Below, piece by piece: positions 27,502 to 35,662 of a stretch of 61,396 bases of DNA (positions are counted from its first letter, which is position 1; every line of letters starts with the position of its first letter). Under the pieces are notes generated by a model. It searched no databases and had not been told where the DNA came from. It was given only the letters and a program-made list of their open reading frames with translations. The translations under genes and the position numbers were made by a program. Source of the stretch: JBNKEI01 sp050288705 (GTDB taxonomy: Bacteria; Myxococcota; Myxococcia; Myxococcales; UBA5297); the NCBI GenBank assembly GCA_050288705.1, contig JBNKEI010000150.1, positions 1 to 61,396 of the forward strand. The letters are read 5' to 3'.

Positions 27502-28155
27502 ATGGAATGCCATATGATGGGTATCGCGAATCAGGAAATTCCTTTACCTCACAAATTTCTTCGCTGGCAGTCGGAATGCCGATTGGCAGTAATTGATCAG
27601 CTCCAGAGAAAAGGCGCCACTTTTGTTACCCGTCATCCCGCCCATTTGCCTATTATCGCTACTTGGGGAGAAGGAAAATTCCCTGTTAATTTGGCTTGCA
27701 AAGGTATGGGGCCGCTTCCTAGGCCGGAAAACATTGTTGGGGTGACCGAGCAGTTCGAAGCAGTACAGGAAAAGTATGCGAGCGAGCCAGTAGCATTATC
27801 TCTTCCTGCACGACTGGAAATTGCGCGTACTTTTTATTCCGACCCACTCAATTTTGACCCTAGGCAACTTGGTGGATTGGAAATCTTTGAAGGTTGTACG
27901 TTGAGTAATCTTCGTCGACGCCCGGTATCCTCGCTTCTATTTGTGGGCGAAGGACCTGGTTACTGTAGTTTTCAACTTAATGGCGTAATGGAACTGGTGG
28001 AGGAAAATGATCTTCGCCGCCGGTTTTTGCTTGCCGCGCGCACTCTTTTTGCTAACGACTCTTTTCACATTTCCCAAGCAGGGTATTCTTACGGTTGCCT
28101 TTTTCGACCATGGGAAATTCGCGAAAAAACCCCCTTTACCAAAGGTAGGCATTAG
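27502..28155 (+). CDS. PPOX-like (split-barrel flavin/haem-binding fold) protein
   Basis: A 217-aa cytosolic protein. The C-terminal half reads like the pyridoxamine-phosphate-oxidase split barrel: TLSNLRRRPVSSLLFVGEGPG followed by a strand and LVEENDLRRRFLLAARTLF, matching the pattern of strand, FMN-loop, strand, helix in that family. The N-terminal half (HKFLRWQSECRLAVIDQL, ATFVTRHPAHLPIIATW) supplies the first strands. The substrate is unknown. GGAGGG lies 5 nt before ATG 27502. It converges with the isomerase-like gene at 28182, 26 bp away. Confidence 0.55.
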   Translation: MECHMMGIANQEIPLPHKFLRWQSECRLAVIDQLQRKGATFVTRHPAHLPIIATWGEGKFPVNLACKGMGPLPRPENIVGVTEQFEAVQEKYASEPVALSLPARLEIARTFYSDPLNFDPRQLGGLEIFEGCTLSNLRRRPVSSLLFVGEGPGYCSFQLNGVMELVEENDLRRRFLLAARTLFANDSFHISQAGYSYGCLFRPWEIREKTPFTKGRH

Positions 28156-28181
28156 TGGTATGGCGTCGCTAATTGGCTTTT

Positions 28182-28475
28182 TCAAGATTCAAGCGATTGG
28201 ACAACTTCAGTGGGAGTTTCCATATCCGCTAAAGGATGGATAGAAAAACGGGCGAAGTTGTAGACCGGAGAGCTGGCTAAAAGGCGTTCTAATTCCTCGT
28301 TGGAATCTACTTCCAGTAGCCAAGCCCCTCCGTGTTTGCCTACCAAGTGATAGCGAAAAACTAGTTTGCCGCGTGCAGAAATGTCCCGGGAAAACTCGGG
28401 CATTCGCATAACTGCATTGACCATAGAAGCGCCTAACAAGGAAAGGTCCAAATTCCACATAACTAGGAATTTCAC
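28182..28475 (-). CDS. Muconolactone-isomerase-like (dimeric alpha-beta barrel) protein
   Basis: A 97-aa protein with the ferredoxin-like dimeric barrel pattern of the muconolactone isomerase family: MKFLVMWNLDLS strand, a helix with a basic end, GKLVFRYHLVGKHGGAWLLEV strands, NEELERLLASSPVYNF helix and a final IHPLADM strand. In the family, members isomerise aromatic-degradation lactones, but many relatives outside catabolic operons have unknown roles. No catechol pathway genes are nearby, so only the fold is claimed. Start GTG 28473-28475 follows AAGGAG. Confidence 0.65.
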   Translation of the reverse strand: MKFLVMWNLDLSLLGASMVNAVMRMPEFSRDISARGKLVFRYHLVGKHGGAWLLEVDSNEELERLLASSPVYNFARFSIHPLADMETPTEVVQSLES

Positions 28476-28739
28476 TTGAAGTGTCTCCTTTTTATAAGAC
28501 CAACTAGGCGTTAAAGGTGGGGAGTAAGAGGATTAAATGCACTACTAAAATTGGGGGTTCTTAAAAAGGAGCTTAACCTGGGCCAAAGGCTGTTTCAAAA
28601 AAGGGAAGATATTTCAACATGATAGAGATGTCCTAAACATGAGGGGCTCGACTTAGCGCCTTCTTTTGTTAGGCTAGAAATTGCTTGGAACCTTGGTTTT
28701 TGCGTCTTTTTCGGTGTTTTTTTTCTTGGAGAACATTCC

Positions 28740-29066
28740 ATGCTCAAAAGTGATCTTATTTCCATCTTAGTAGAGAAAAAAGAAATTTCTCAGAAGCAAG
28801 CGGAAGTGAGCATAGAGACCATATTTGACAGCATGAGGGAAGCGCTGTGTAGCGGTGAGAATATTGAGATTCGTGGGCTGGGAGCATTTCATGTGAAAAC
28901 CTACGATGGATACCAGGGTAGAAATCCCAAGACTGGTGAAATCATCAAAGTAGGACCAAAACGAGGAGTTCTTTTTCGCACAGGTAAGGAACTGCGTGAT
29001 CGTGTTAATCAATCTGCTGGCAATGGGAAAACTACCCGCGGCTCTGCATTGGACAGTTCCGACTAA
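28740..29066 (+). CDS. HU/IHF-family DNA-binding protein
   Basis: A 108-aa nucleoid protein that bends DNA as a dimer. The helical N-terminal half (SQKQAEVSIETIFDSMREAL) is followed by IEIRGLGAFHVK and the beta-arm tip GRNPKTGEIIKVGPKRGVLFR, with the intercalating Pro at the arm. The arm sequence and length fit IHF subunits more than HU. A short Ser/Thr-rich tail follows. GGAG lies about 10 nt before ATG. The 264-bp region upstream holds its promoter; a terminator follows at 29126. Confidence 0.93.
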   Translation: MLKSDLISILVEKKEISQKQAEVSIETIFDSMREALCSGENIEIRGLGAFHVKTYDGYQGRNPKTGEIIKVGPKRGVLFRTGKELRDRVNQSAGNGKTTRGSALDSSD

Positions 29067-29125
29067 GCATAAACCTTGAAAACCCCGGTATTACGAGATT
29101 GAGAGCGAGCAAATTAATTTAGTCA

Positions 29126-29153
29126 AAAACGCCGACAGCTTAATCGGCGTTTT
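29126..29153. terminator. Bidirectional terminator between the HU/IHF gene and hepT
   Basis: A 10-bp perfect stem AAAACGCCGA (29126-29135) with TCGGCGTTTT (29144-29153) has an 8-nt loop. The T-run TTTTAA follows on the plus strand, and the A-run supplies U residues on the minus strand. It ends the HU/IHF transcript and can also end the convergent hepT transcript. Confidence 0.85.
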
Positions 29154-29214
29154 AATAAAATAAAGATACAAACTAATTAGGCAGGTATAACAGAACGGTA
29201 ACGGTTTTGCATGT

Positions 29215-29634
29215 CTAAATTTTAGCAACTATTTCCAGAATCTCTTTAGCAAAATCACGGAAATCATCGAGGCGCTCATTTAGGATGGACCACACTACTG
29301 CCCACTCCAGTTGCCGGTAGGCGTGAACGGCAATATTTCGGAAACCAACGGCGTTTCTCATTCGTTGCGCGGTTTGGGCTGACAGACCTGGTGTCTTGGT
29401 TAACAACTCAAAACTTTCTGCCATGGTGGAAGGCACCGCATCGCCGCATTCAGCAAGAACTACAAACGCAATATCAACGCAGAGTTGAACAGCGCGCTCA
29501 AGATTGACCACAATGATATCTTGGGCGTCCAAGTCATTACGAAGTGTTTCCAGGCTTTCTGGTTTCTTTTTCTCTATCCGGTCAATGCAGCGAGCCAATG
29601 ATTCGAGCTTTTTGGTTACTAATATTTCATCCAC
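29215..29634 (-). CDS. hepT: HepT-type HEPN toxin (DUF86)
   Basis: A 139-aa all-helical HEPN protein. The RNase motif R-x4-H appears as RNIAVHAY, which also contains the Tyr (R-x4-H-x-Y) that is AMPylated by MntA in the characterised HepT-MntA systems. The surrounding helices (LCVDIAFVVLAECG, TAQRMRNAVGFRN) match the family. Start is GTG 29632-29634, overlapping the end of mntA by 8 nt, so antitoxin is translated first. Acts in the cytosol, probably on RNA. Confidence 0.85.
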   Translation of the reverse strand: MDEILVTKKLESLARCIDRIEKKKPESLETLRNDLDAQDIIVVNLERAVQLCVDIAFVVLAECGDAVPSTMAESFELLTKTPGLSAQTAQRMRNAVGFRNIAVHAYRQLEWAVVWSILNERLDDFRDFAKEILEIVAKI

Positions 29635-30055
29635 CGGCGAACCTCTGGGCTTTGGTGCGCAAACTTCGTCTTACTAGCGGACCTAGATCAGCGTCAAAGT
29701 AAACTATTTTTTCCATTAAATGAATCAAAGTTGAGCGATCACGGCATAGTACAATCTTTCCCTTTGCTAAGGCTTGGGAAAGAATAAGTCCCTCTACTTG
29801 GGAAAGGTCGATGAGGTCTATTTCTCGCTTAAGTCGGCGATCGAGTGCATCTAAGACCAGTTGCATTTCATTGGGTCGAAGTGGCCGTACTCCTGCCACC
29901 GCAACGTCAATGTCGCTAGCAGGCCTTAGGCGGCCTTTCGAAGCAGAGCCGAAAACCGATCCGAGGACAATAAAGGGAAAAACGCCGAGGACTTCTGTCA
30001 CTGCTTGGAAAATTTGGGTAGTGTTAACGTTAGTACTCGACTTTTGCTCGATCAT
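29627..30055 (-). CDS. mntA: MntA-type nucleotidyltransferase antitoxin
   Basis: A 142-aa minimal nucleotidyltransferase. The active site GSASKGRLRPASDID fits the GS-x10-DxD pattern, and the third acidic residue lies in REIDLIDL. In known pairs MntA transfers AMP to a Tyr of HepT and thereby silences it. I use ATG 30053-30055; a GTG at 30082 is possible. Promoter should lie in 30056-30262, shared with the divergent xseA. Confidence 0.85.
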   Translation of the reverse strand: MIEQKSSTNVNTTQIFQAVTEVLGVFPFIVLGSVFGSASKGRLRPASDIDVAVAGVRPLRPNEMQLVLDALDRRLKREIDLIDLSQVEGLILSQALAKGKIVLCRDRSTLIHLMEKIVYFDADLGPLVRRSLRTKAQRFAGG

Positions 30056-30262
30056 AAGACGAAGCTCTATTCGCGCAGTCACTGGACGTCAAGGGAACTC
30101 CACTAATAAAATTAGCTGGCTGTCCTGTCGATGGGCATAAGCAGCGCAGGCACGTGTCTTCTTGGAGAGATTGAGGACCCCGACAAAAAAACAGCTTACA
30201 CAGCCGTACGAACGGAGTAAAAGCATTCCTAATTCGCCAATTGAAAAGTAACTAGGGAAAAA

Positions 30263-31678
30263 ATGTCTCCTCCTCCGTTTCAGCAAGGACTATTTGCTTC
30301 TGGGCAGGCCCTAAAACCAAATGCCGAAAAAATTTATTCGGTTTCCGAGTTAACTCGGGAAATCAAATCACAGATGGAGGGCCGTTTTTCTCGTCTGACA
30401 GTGCGAGGAGAAATATCTAATCATAAACCGGCGTCTTCTGGTCATCTCTACTTCACCCTAAAAGACGATGGCGCTTGTATTGCTGCAGTAGTCTTTCGTG
30501 CTGATGCCTCGCGATTGCCATTTAAGTTGCAAGACGGCTTGTCGGTAATCGCTAGCGGACGAATTGCGTTATACGAGCCACGCGGTCAATACCAGATTAT
30601 TTGTGACAGTCTTCAGCCTGAGGGAGCGGGGGCATTAGCTTTGGCTTTTGAGCAATTAAAAGCCAAATTAGCTAAGGAAGGGCTATTTGCAGCTTCCCGT
30701 AAAAAACCTATTCCCTTTTTGGCATCGCGAATAGGGGTAGTTACTTCTCCTTCCGGGGCGGCTTTACGCGATTTTCTGCGAGTTTTGCAAGATCGTTTTC
30801 CTATTCCGGTTCTAATTGCTCCCACGCGGGTGCAAGGCGAAGGTGCTGCTGCGGAGATAGCCCATGCTATTCAACGGTTAGCTAAACAGAATGTTGACGT
30901 GATTGTGGTTACTCGCGGGGGCGGTTCTATAGAAGACTTGTGGTCTTTTAACGAAGAAATTGTTGCCAGGGCAATTGCCGCATCGCCGGTGCCGGTAGTT
31001 TCGGCAGTTGGCCATGAAGTCGATTTTACTATTGCCGATTTCGTGGCTGATAAGCGTTGCGCCACTCCCACTGATGCCGCCAAAACCCTCGCGCCGGTGC
31101 GTCAAGAGCTGCAAGATTTGCTGGAGAAGCAAAAAAAGCACTTGCACCACGTCATGTTACGGTGGGTTTCGGTGCGTCGAGAACGTCTGCAAATGCGTTC
31201 TTTGCGTCTAACAGACCCGCGCCGTCGTATAGGCCAAGAACGATTGGCGCTCGATCACGCTTTAGAAAGGTGTCGACGATCTCTCCATCGGCGAGCTTCT
31301 GGGCAGCGGGCTATACTAGGGCAAGTAATTGCACGTTTAATGCGAGAGCATCCTCAGAATAGATTGGGTCGCTGGGTTAAGCTATTGGAAAACTCGCGAG
31401 AACGGGTAGAAAAAGGTGTTATACGCACACTATCCGAAAGGCGCCTGAGGCTAACCACTGCGGCAGCCCGATTGGAATCACTTTCTCCTTTGGGAGTACT
31501 TTCGCGAGGTTACTCGGTAGCATTTTTGGAACAAGGAAAAGTGCTTACCAGTGCCGCTCAAGCTCCTCAAGGAACTACTATATCTCTGCTTTTATCTGAC
31601 CGCAGTAAGGTAACCGCTAAAGTGTTGGCCTCGCAGTTTGAAGCCTTGGAAGATTCTACAAAAAATGAAAAAGGGTGA
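30263..31678 (+). CDS. xseA: Exodeoxyribonuclease VII large subunit
   Basis: A 471-aa nuclease subunit that, with XseB, degrades single-stranded DNA from both ends. An N-terminal OB-fold (YSVSELTREIKSQME, LTVRGEISNHKPASSGHLYFTLKD) is followed by the catalytic domain with IGVVTSPSGAALRD, VDVIVVTRGGGSIEDLW and AVGHEVDFTIADFVAD, and a coiled-coil C-terminal region rich in Arg that carries the XseB helices. GGG lies ahead of ATG 30263. First gene of a five-gene run to tlyA. Confidence 0.97.
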   Translation: MSPPPFQQGLFASGQALKPNAEKIYSVSELTREIKSQMEGRFSRLTVRGEISNHKPASSGHLYFTLKDDGACIAAVVFRADASRLPFKLQDGLSVIASGRIALYEPRGQYQIICDSLQPEGAGALALAFEQLKAKLAKEGLFAASRKKPIPFLASRIGVVTSPSGAALRDFLRVLQDRFPIPVLIAPTRVQGEGAAAEIAHAIQRLAKQNVDVIVVTRGGGSIEDLWSFNEEIVARAIAASPVPVVSAVGHEVDFTIADFVADKRCATPTDAAKTLAPVRQELQDLLEKQKKHLHHVMLRWVSVRRERLQMRSLRLTDPRRRIGQERLALDHALERCRRSLHRRASGQRAILGQVIARLMREHPQNRLGRWVKLLENSRERVEKGVIRTLSERRLRLTTAAARLESLSPLGVLSRGYSVAFLEQGKVLTSAAQAPQGTTISLLLSDRSKVTAKVLASQFEALEDSTKNEKG

Positions 31679-31752
31679 GGCTTCAACAGATGATTGTCTT
31701 GAAAGTCCAAGCTGTTTAGCATAGCCAATTTCTTAAGATAAGGAGAGTTGAG

Positions 31753-32034
31753 GTGGCAAAAGAAACAGCTAAAGGTGAAAGAAGCCTTGGGTATGAAGAG
31801 GTTATCAGACGCCTAGAAGAGGTGGTAAAGCGCCTAGAAGCAGGTAATTTACCACTAGAAGACTCGTTAAAAGCCTTTGAGGAAGGGATTTCCTTAGTGC
31901 GGATGGGCGAGGCACGGTTGAATGAAGCAGAAAAGCGTGTAGAAGAACTTTTGGCCCCCTCCCAGGCGGATAACTGTGCGAGCTCTGTCCCCGAGTCTCC
32001 CCAGATGGGAAAAGACGCACCATTTTATAGGTAA
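31753..32034 (+). CDS. xseB: Exodeoxyribonuclease VII small subunit
   Basis: A 93-aa subunit. The family's two-helix hairpin is clear: YEEVIRRLEEVVKRLEAG, LPLEDSLKAFEEGISLVR, LNEAEKRVEELL. Several copies wrap around the XseA coiled coil. A C-terminal extension of about 20 residues beyond the core is polar and probably disordered. Start is GTG 31753, with AAGGAGAG upstream. Its stop overlaps the next start by one base (TAATG), which couples it to the response regulator. Confidence 0.95.
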   Translation: MAKETAKGERSLGYEEVIRRLEEVVKRLEAGNLPLEDSLKAFEEGISLVRMGEARLNEAEKRVEELLAPSQADNCASSVPESPQMGKDAPFYR

Positions 32035-32471
32035 TGGAACAGAAGTTGTCAGAGCATTACGAGAAATTGATGAATCAAGCGATGTCTGGGACCGAATCAG
32101 CCCAGCGTACAAAAAAAATCGTTATTGTTGACGACGACCGGGAAACGCGAGAAATGCTAACCTTGGCTTTGGAGCTAGAAGGCTACGAGGTTGAGCAGGC
32201 GGCCAACGGTTTGCGATTGATTTCTAGTTTACATGTTGATAGGCCAGACATAATTTTGCTCGATGTAATGATGAGTTGGATCGACGGTTTCGAATTGTGT
32301 CGAGCCATTAAGAAAAATGAAGAATTTAAGTCGATTCCGGTCATCTTCATATCTGCTCGAAAAACAGGCGAGGATGTGCACCGGGGATTGGTAGCGGGTG
32401 CGGCAGACTATTTCACCAAGCCTATCGATATTGATCGATTGGTAGGACGCATTGGGGAGATTCTTACGTGA
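32034..32471 (+). CDS. Single-domain response regulator (CheY-like)
   Basis: A 145-aa receiver domain with no output domain. Acidic pocket VIVDDD, phosphoacceptor Asp77 in IILLDVMM, and conserved Lys in YFTKP are all present; a 25-residue polar leader precedes the domain. It may act by protein contact or as a phosphorelay step. It overlaps xseB (TAATG) and ispA (GTGA), so it is locked in the exonuclease/isoprenoid operon, an unusual place for a receiver; its kinase is not in the window. Confidence 0.93.
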   Translation: MEQKLSEHYEKLMNQAMSGTESAQRTKKIVIVDDDRETREMLTLALELEGYEVEQAANGLRLISSLHVDRPDIILLDVMMSWIDGFELCRAIKKNEEFKSIPVIFISARKTGEDVHRGLVAGAADYFTKPIDIDRLVGRIGEILT

Positions 32472-33379
32472 CTTGTGACGTTTTGGAAGCATGCTGCGAG
32501 GCTTTTGAGTTGGAGCCATGGCTAAAAGATTGCAGGGCTATGGTAGAAGTGGCCCTCAAGAAGGCAATGGAAGCCTATCGAGGCCGCGTTCCCCCAATGC
32601 TTTTCGAGGCCATGGAATATAGCCTTCTTAATGGTGGAAAGCGGCTTCGCCCGGTGCTGGCCATTGCTTCCGCCAAAGCGTTGGGAAAGGAAGCTTCTTC
32701 GATAGTGCTGGATTTTGGGTGTGCGGTGGAAATGGTGCACTCCTATTCTCTTATTCACGATGATCTTCCTGCGCTGGACAACGATTCATTGCGTCGTGGC
32801 CACCGAACCAATCATGTAGTATTTGGGGAAGCAATGGCAATTCTCGCTGGCGATGCATTGCTGACCGAGGCCTTTGCAGTGATCTCTCGGGGAAGCGAAG
32901 CGGTGAGAATTCGTTTATGTAGCTTACTGGCCTGTAGTAGTGGTGCTCGGGGTATGGTTGGCGGTCAGGTAGATGATATTCAAGAAAAGCAAAAGCAGGA
33001 CATTGAGTCCCTAGAATTACTGCATGGAAGGAAGACCGGGGCCTTAATTGCTGCTGCTTGTGCAGGAGGCGCTCGCGCGGCAGGAGCAAATGAATCGCAG
33101 GTTTCTCTATTTCACCAATTTGGAGCGCGACTAGGCTTAGCGTTTCAAATAGTCGACGACTTAATCGATATTGAGGGCGATCCCCTCAAGACAGGCAAAT
33201 CTAAGGGCAACGATGCGCGTAATGGTAAAGTAACCTTTCCTTCTATTTTGGGAAAAGAAAAATCATTAGAGAGAGCGCGCAATGAAATTGCCCAAGCCAA
33301 AGAATTACTGCAAGGTTTTATGCCTGCGGCCTTGCCTTTAATGGCTTTGGCCGACTACGCTATCGAGCGCGATCGCTAA
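32468..33379 (+). CDS. ispA: Farnesyl/geranylgeranyl diphosphate synthase (IspA-type)
   Basis: A 303-aa trans-prenyltransferase that condenses isopentenyl diphosphate with allylic diphosphates for quinone, undecaprenyl and other isoprenoid synthesis. The first Asp-rich motif is HDDLPALDND, the second is FQIVDDLIDIEGD, with GGKRLRPVL near the N-terminus and GRKTGALI in between. The spacing fits the short-chain IspA group. It begins at GTG 32468, overlapping the response regulator stop. In many deltaproteobacteria dxs follows; here tlyA follows after 6 bp. Confidence 0.94.
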   Translation: MTCDVLEACCEAFELEPWLKDCRAMVEVALKKAMEAYRGRVPPMLFEAMEYSLLNGGKRLRPVLAIASAKALGKEASSIVLDFGCAVEMVHSYSLIHDDLPALDNDSLRRGHRTNHVVFGEAMAILAGDALLTEAFAVISRGSEAVRIRLCSLLACSSGARGMVGGQVDDIQEKQKQDIESLELLHGRKTGALIAAACAGGARAAGANESQVSLFHQFGARLGLAFQIVDDLIDIEGDPLKTGKSKGNDARNGKVTFPSILGKEKSLERARNEIAQAKELLQGFMPAALPLMALADYAIERDR

Positions 33380-33385
33380 GCTAAA

Positions 33386-34132
33386 ATGGGTGTTAAAAAA
33401 GAGCGTATTGACAAGCTTTTAGTTGATCGGGGAATTGCAGAAACGCGTGCGCGGGCGCAGGCATTGATTCTGGCTGGTTTGGTGATAGTGGGTGAATCAC
33501 GGGTCGATAAGCCTGGTGTTTGTGTCAATGTAGAGTCCCCTATTCGACTTAAAGGCGAGGATCTGCCTTATGTTTCCCGAGGTGGTCTAAAACTGGAAGC
33601 TGCTCTCGACCATTGGACAATTAAGGTTCAAGGGTTGGATGTTTTGGATGTTGGGGCATCTACTGGTGGCTTCACCGATTGCCTGCTACAGCGCGGCGCC
33701 CAACGAGTAGTGGCTTTAGATGTTGGCTATGGGCAGCTTCATCCCCAATTGCGCAATGACCCCAGAGTGATTGTCCGTGAAAGGGTAAATGCTCGCTATC
33801 TGACCAGAGACGAAGTCTCATTCGATGTGCATTTAATTGTAATCGATGTTTCTTTTATTTCATTAAAGCAAGTGCTGCCCGCAGCGTTGAAGTTCCTGCA
33901 ACCAGAAGGAAAGCTAATTGCACTAGTTAAGCCACAGTTCGAAGCAGGAAAAGGCGAGGTAGGGAAGGGCGGAGTAGTTCGTGACAACCATAAAAGAGTA
34001 GAGATTATTCAATCGCTAGTTAGTTTTGTTAGCGAGTTAATGGAGGTAGTGGGCTGGATAGATTCTCCTGTCGTAGGGCCGGCGGGCAATCGGGAAGCGC
34101 TAGTATATGCTCGTGGGAAAGGTAATACCTGA
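33386..34132 (+). CDS. tlyA: TlyA family rRNA methyltransferase
   Basis: A 248-aa protein that combines an S4 RNA-binding domain (RIDKLLVDRGIAETRARAQA) with an FtsJ-like methyltransferase: SAM site VLDVGASTGGFTDCLLQ, then VVALDVGYGQLH, DVSFISLKQVLP and LVKPQFEAGK. TlyA enzymes methylate 2'-O of cytidine in 16S (and in some species 23S) rRNA. Last gene of the xseA run; it converges on the lipoprotein gene at 34140 with 7 bp between stop codons and no terminator, so the transcripts probably overlap. Confidence 0.96.
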   Translation: MGVKKERIDKLLVDRGIAETRARAQALILAGLVIVGESRVDKPGVCVNVESPIRLKGEDLPYVSRGGLKLEAALDHWTIKVQGLDVLDVGASTGGFTDCLLQRGAQRVVALDVGYGQLHPQLRNDPRVIVRERVNARYLTRDEVSFDVHLIVIDVSFISLKQVLPAALKFLQPEGKLIALVKPQFEAGKGEVGKGGVVRDNHKRVEIIQSLVSFVSELMEVVGWIDSPVVGPAGNREALVYARGKGNT

Positions 34133-34139
34133 GCAGTCG

Positions 34140-35648
34140 CTAATGAGCAATCATTCTTTTCATTTCTGAGGGCATCGGTAAAAGAAAAATGTCTGATGAA
34201 TATAACCAACCGCGTCCAGTAGGATCAATGTCTACTAAAAAACCTTTTTGATTTTTAATGTTGGCGACCAAATCAAAAGAATCATCGTAAATGAGAATTT
34301 GCCTAATTCCTGGTAGCAGTTGTTTATAGTTTTCTCCATAATATTCTATGTAATTGGTTTGTTGGGCTAAAAGATAAGTAGACCCATCTGCTCCAAAAAC
34401 AACTGCGGTGAAAACTAATCCGGAGGCAGGAATGACTGGCGAACCAAGAATAGCTCCATCAGATGATCTCAAGAAATAGGCTTTTTGCTCACCCCATACG
34501 ACTAGTTTTTGCGAAGAAATCGAGATTTCAGAAATGGGGGTATCTAGTGGTGGAGAAGTCCAGCCGTTTTCACAGATAAAATCAGAATTTAGCGGACATG
34601 CTCTTACAGTGGAGGACGAACCAGTGGGGTGGGCTAAGTAAGCAGTTTCTCCCGTGCTATCGAAAAAAATTGTAGGTGTCTCTTCGTCGGTTGAGACGGT
34701 AAGAATTGGGCGTTTCTGATTTGCGCCATCAGACGAAAAAATTTCGAGCAAAACTTGGTAACCGCCTCCAAAGTCCAGAGGGGTTTTATGCGGGACAATT
34801 ATTTGATTGTCTGCGTTTGCAGCGATTTTGCCGGCAATGGTTGACATCGGGTATAGGTCCGACTTCCAAAAGGGTTTTGGCGAGTAAGGTTTTAACAAGT
34901 ACTGCTCTATTCTCCATCCTTCTTCTGACTGAATAAAGGCTGCAAAACCATTGCCTGAATTGGTGATCGCAATTTGTGAGGGAGGAATACCAGAATCAAA
35001 AATCCAGGAATAGGAATTTTCCATATAGCGATCAAAATAAGCAACCCCTTCGCGGGCCTGAAAAAGGAAGCGACCATTATTTTCGGCAAAAATGAGAATA
35101 GAGTTACTATCGCAGTTAAACCGCAAGCTAATTTCTTTTGATGGTTTATTTTCCTTGCCTTGGCGAATGAGTTTTCCGTCACAAACAAGAACAGTGGCGC
35201 CATCTTCCTCTACCCAAAAATTACTTCCCAAATTCCAAGGACCAGTAAGCACGTCATGAAGTGGGGTGAAAGAGAAAATGGTTTCATTGGAGCTACCGGT
35301 TTGGCCGTTGCTGCAGGTAGCGTGGGCTCGCAATCCTAGATCGGCAGCTATTCCCCATCGATTAAAGGGAATTTTCTCTTGGGGCACGGATAGGCGTATC
35401 ACCTGGCTGTTAATATTATCTGTTTGGGCAAGGATTTTCTCTTGGTTGGTAACCCATGCCTTGCTTATAGCCGAGCAACCCAAAACTTCTATGGAGATAG
35501 CAAAACTCTTTCCTAGTAACTCAGTTGGCATGGCATAAAAAGAAACGTGCGGTGAGGTTTCTGCAGAGCCAGAGGAGGTTTGGCACCCTGTTGTCGAAGT
35601 AAATATAGTTATAAAAGCAAGGCCGAGGTATGTGATAGGCGCGCGCAT
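34140..35648 (-). CDS. Large lipoprotein, probable beta-propeller
   Basis: A 502-aa protein with a lipoprotein signal peptide (TTGC at about residues 19-22). A first beta-sandwich-like part (about 35-140) is followed by repeated strands with short hydrophobic and Asp/Gly turns (YFDRYMENSYSWIFDSG, GETAYLAHPTGSSS, GRGWLYSSDIFLLPMP) that suggest propeller blades. Four or more Cys could form disulphides outside the inner membrane. No family recognised. It follows the OmpA gene by 14 bp on the same strand, probably in one operon. Confidence 0.7.
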   Translation of the reverse strand: MRAPITYLGLAFITIFTSTTGCQTSSGSAETSPHVSFYAMPTELLGKSFAISIEVLGCSAISKAWVTNQEKILAQTDNINSQVIRLSVPQEKIPFNRWGIAADLGLRAHATCSNGQTGSSNETIFSFTPLHDVLTGPWNLGSNFWVEEDGATVLVCDGKLIRQGKENKPSKEISLRFNCDSNSILIFAENNGRFLFQAREGVAYFDRYMENSYSWIFDSGIPPSQIAITNSGNGFAAFIQSEEGWRIEQYLLKPYSPKPFWKSDLYPMSTIAGKIAANADNQIIVPHKTPLDFGGGYQVLLEIFSSDGANQKRPILTVSTDEETPTIFFDSTGETAYLAHPTGSSSTVRACPLNSDFICENGWTSPPLDTPISEISISSQKLVVWGEQKAYFLRSSDGAILGSPVIPASGLVFTAVVFGADGSTYLLAQQTNYIEYYGENYKQLLPGIRQILIYDDSFDLVANIKNQKGFLVDIDPTGRGWLYSSDIFLLPMPSEMKRMIAH

Positions 35649-35662
35649 TGCATTCTCTTTGT

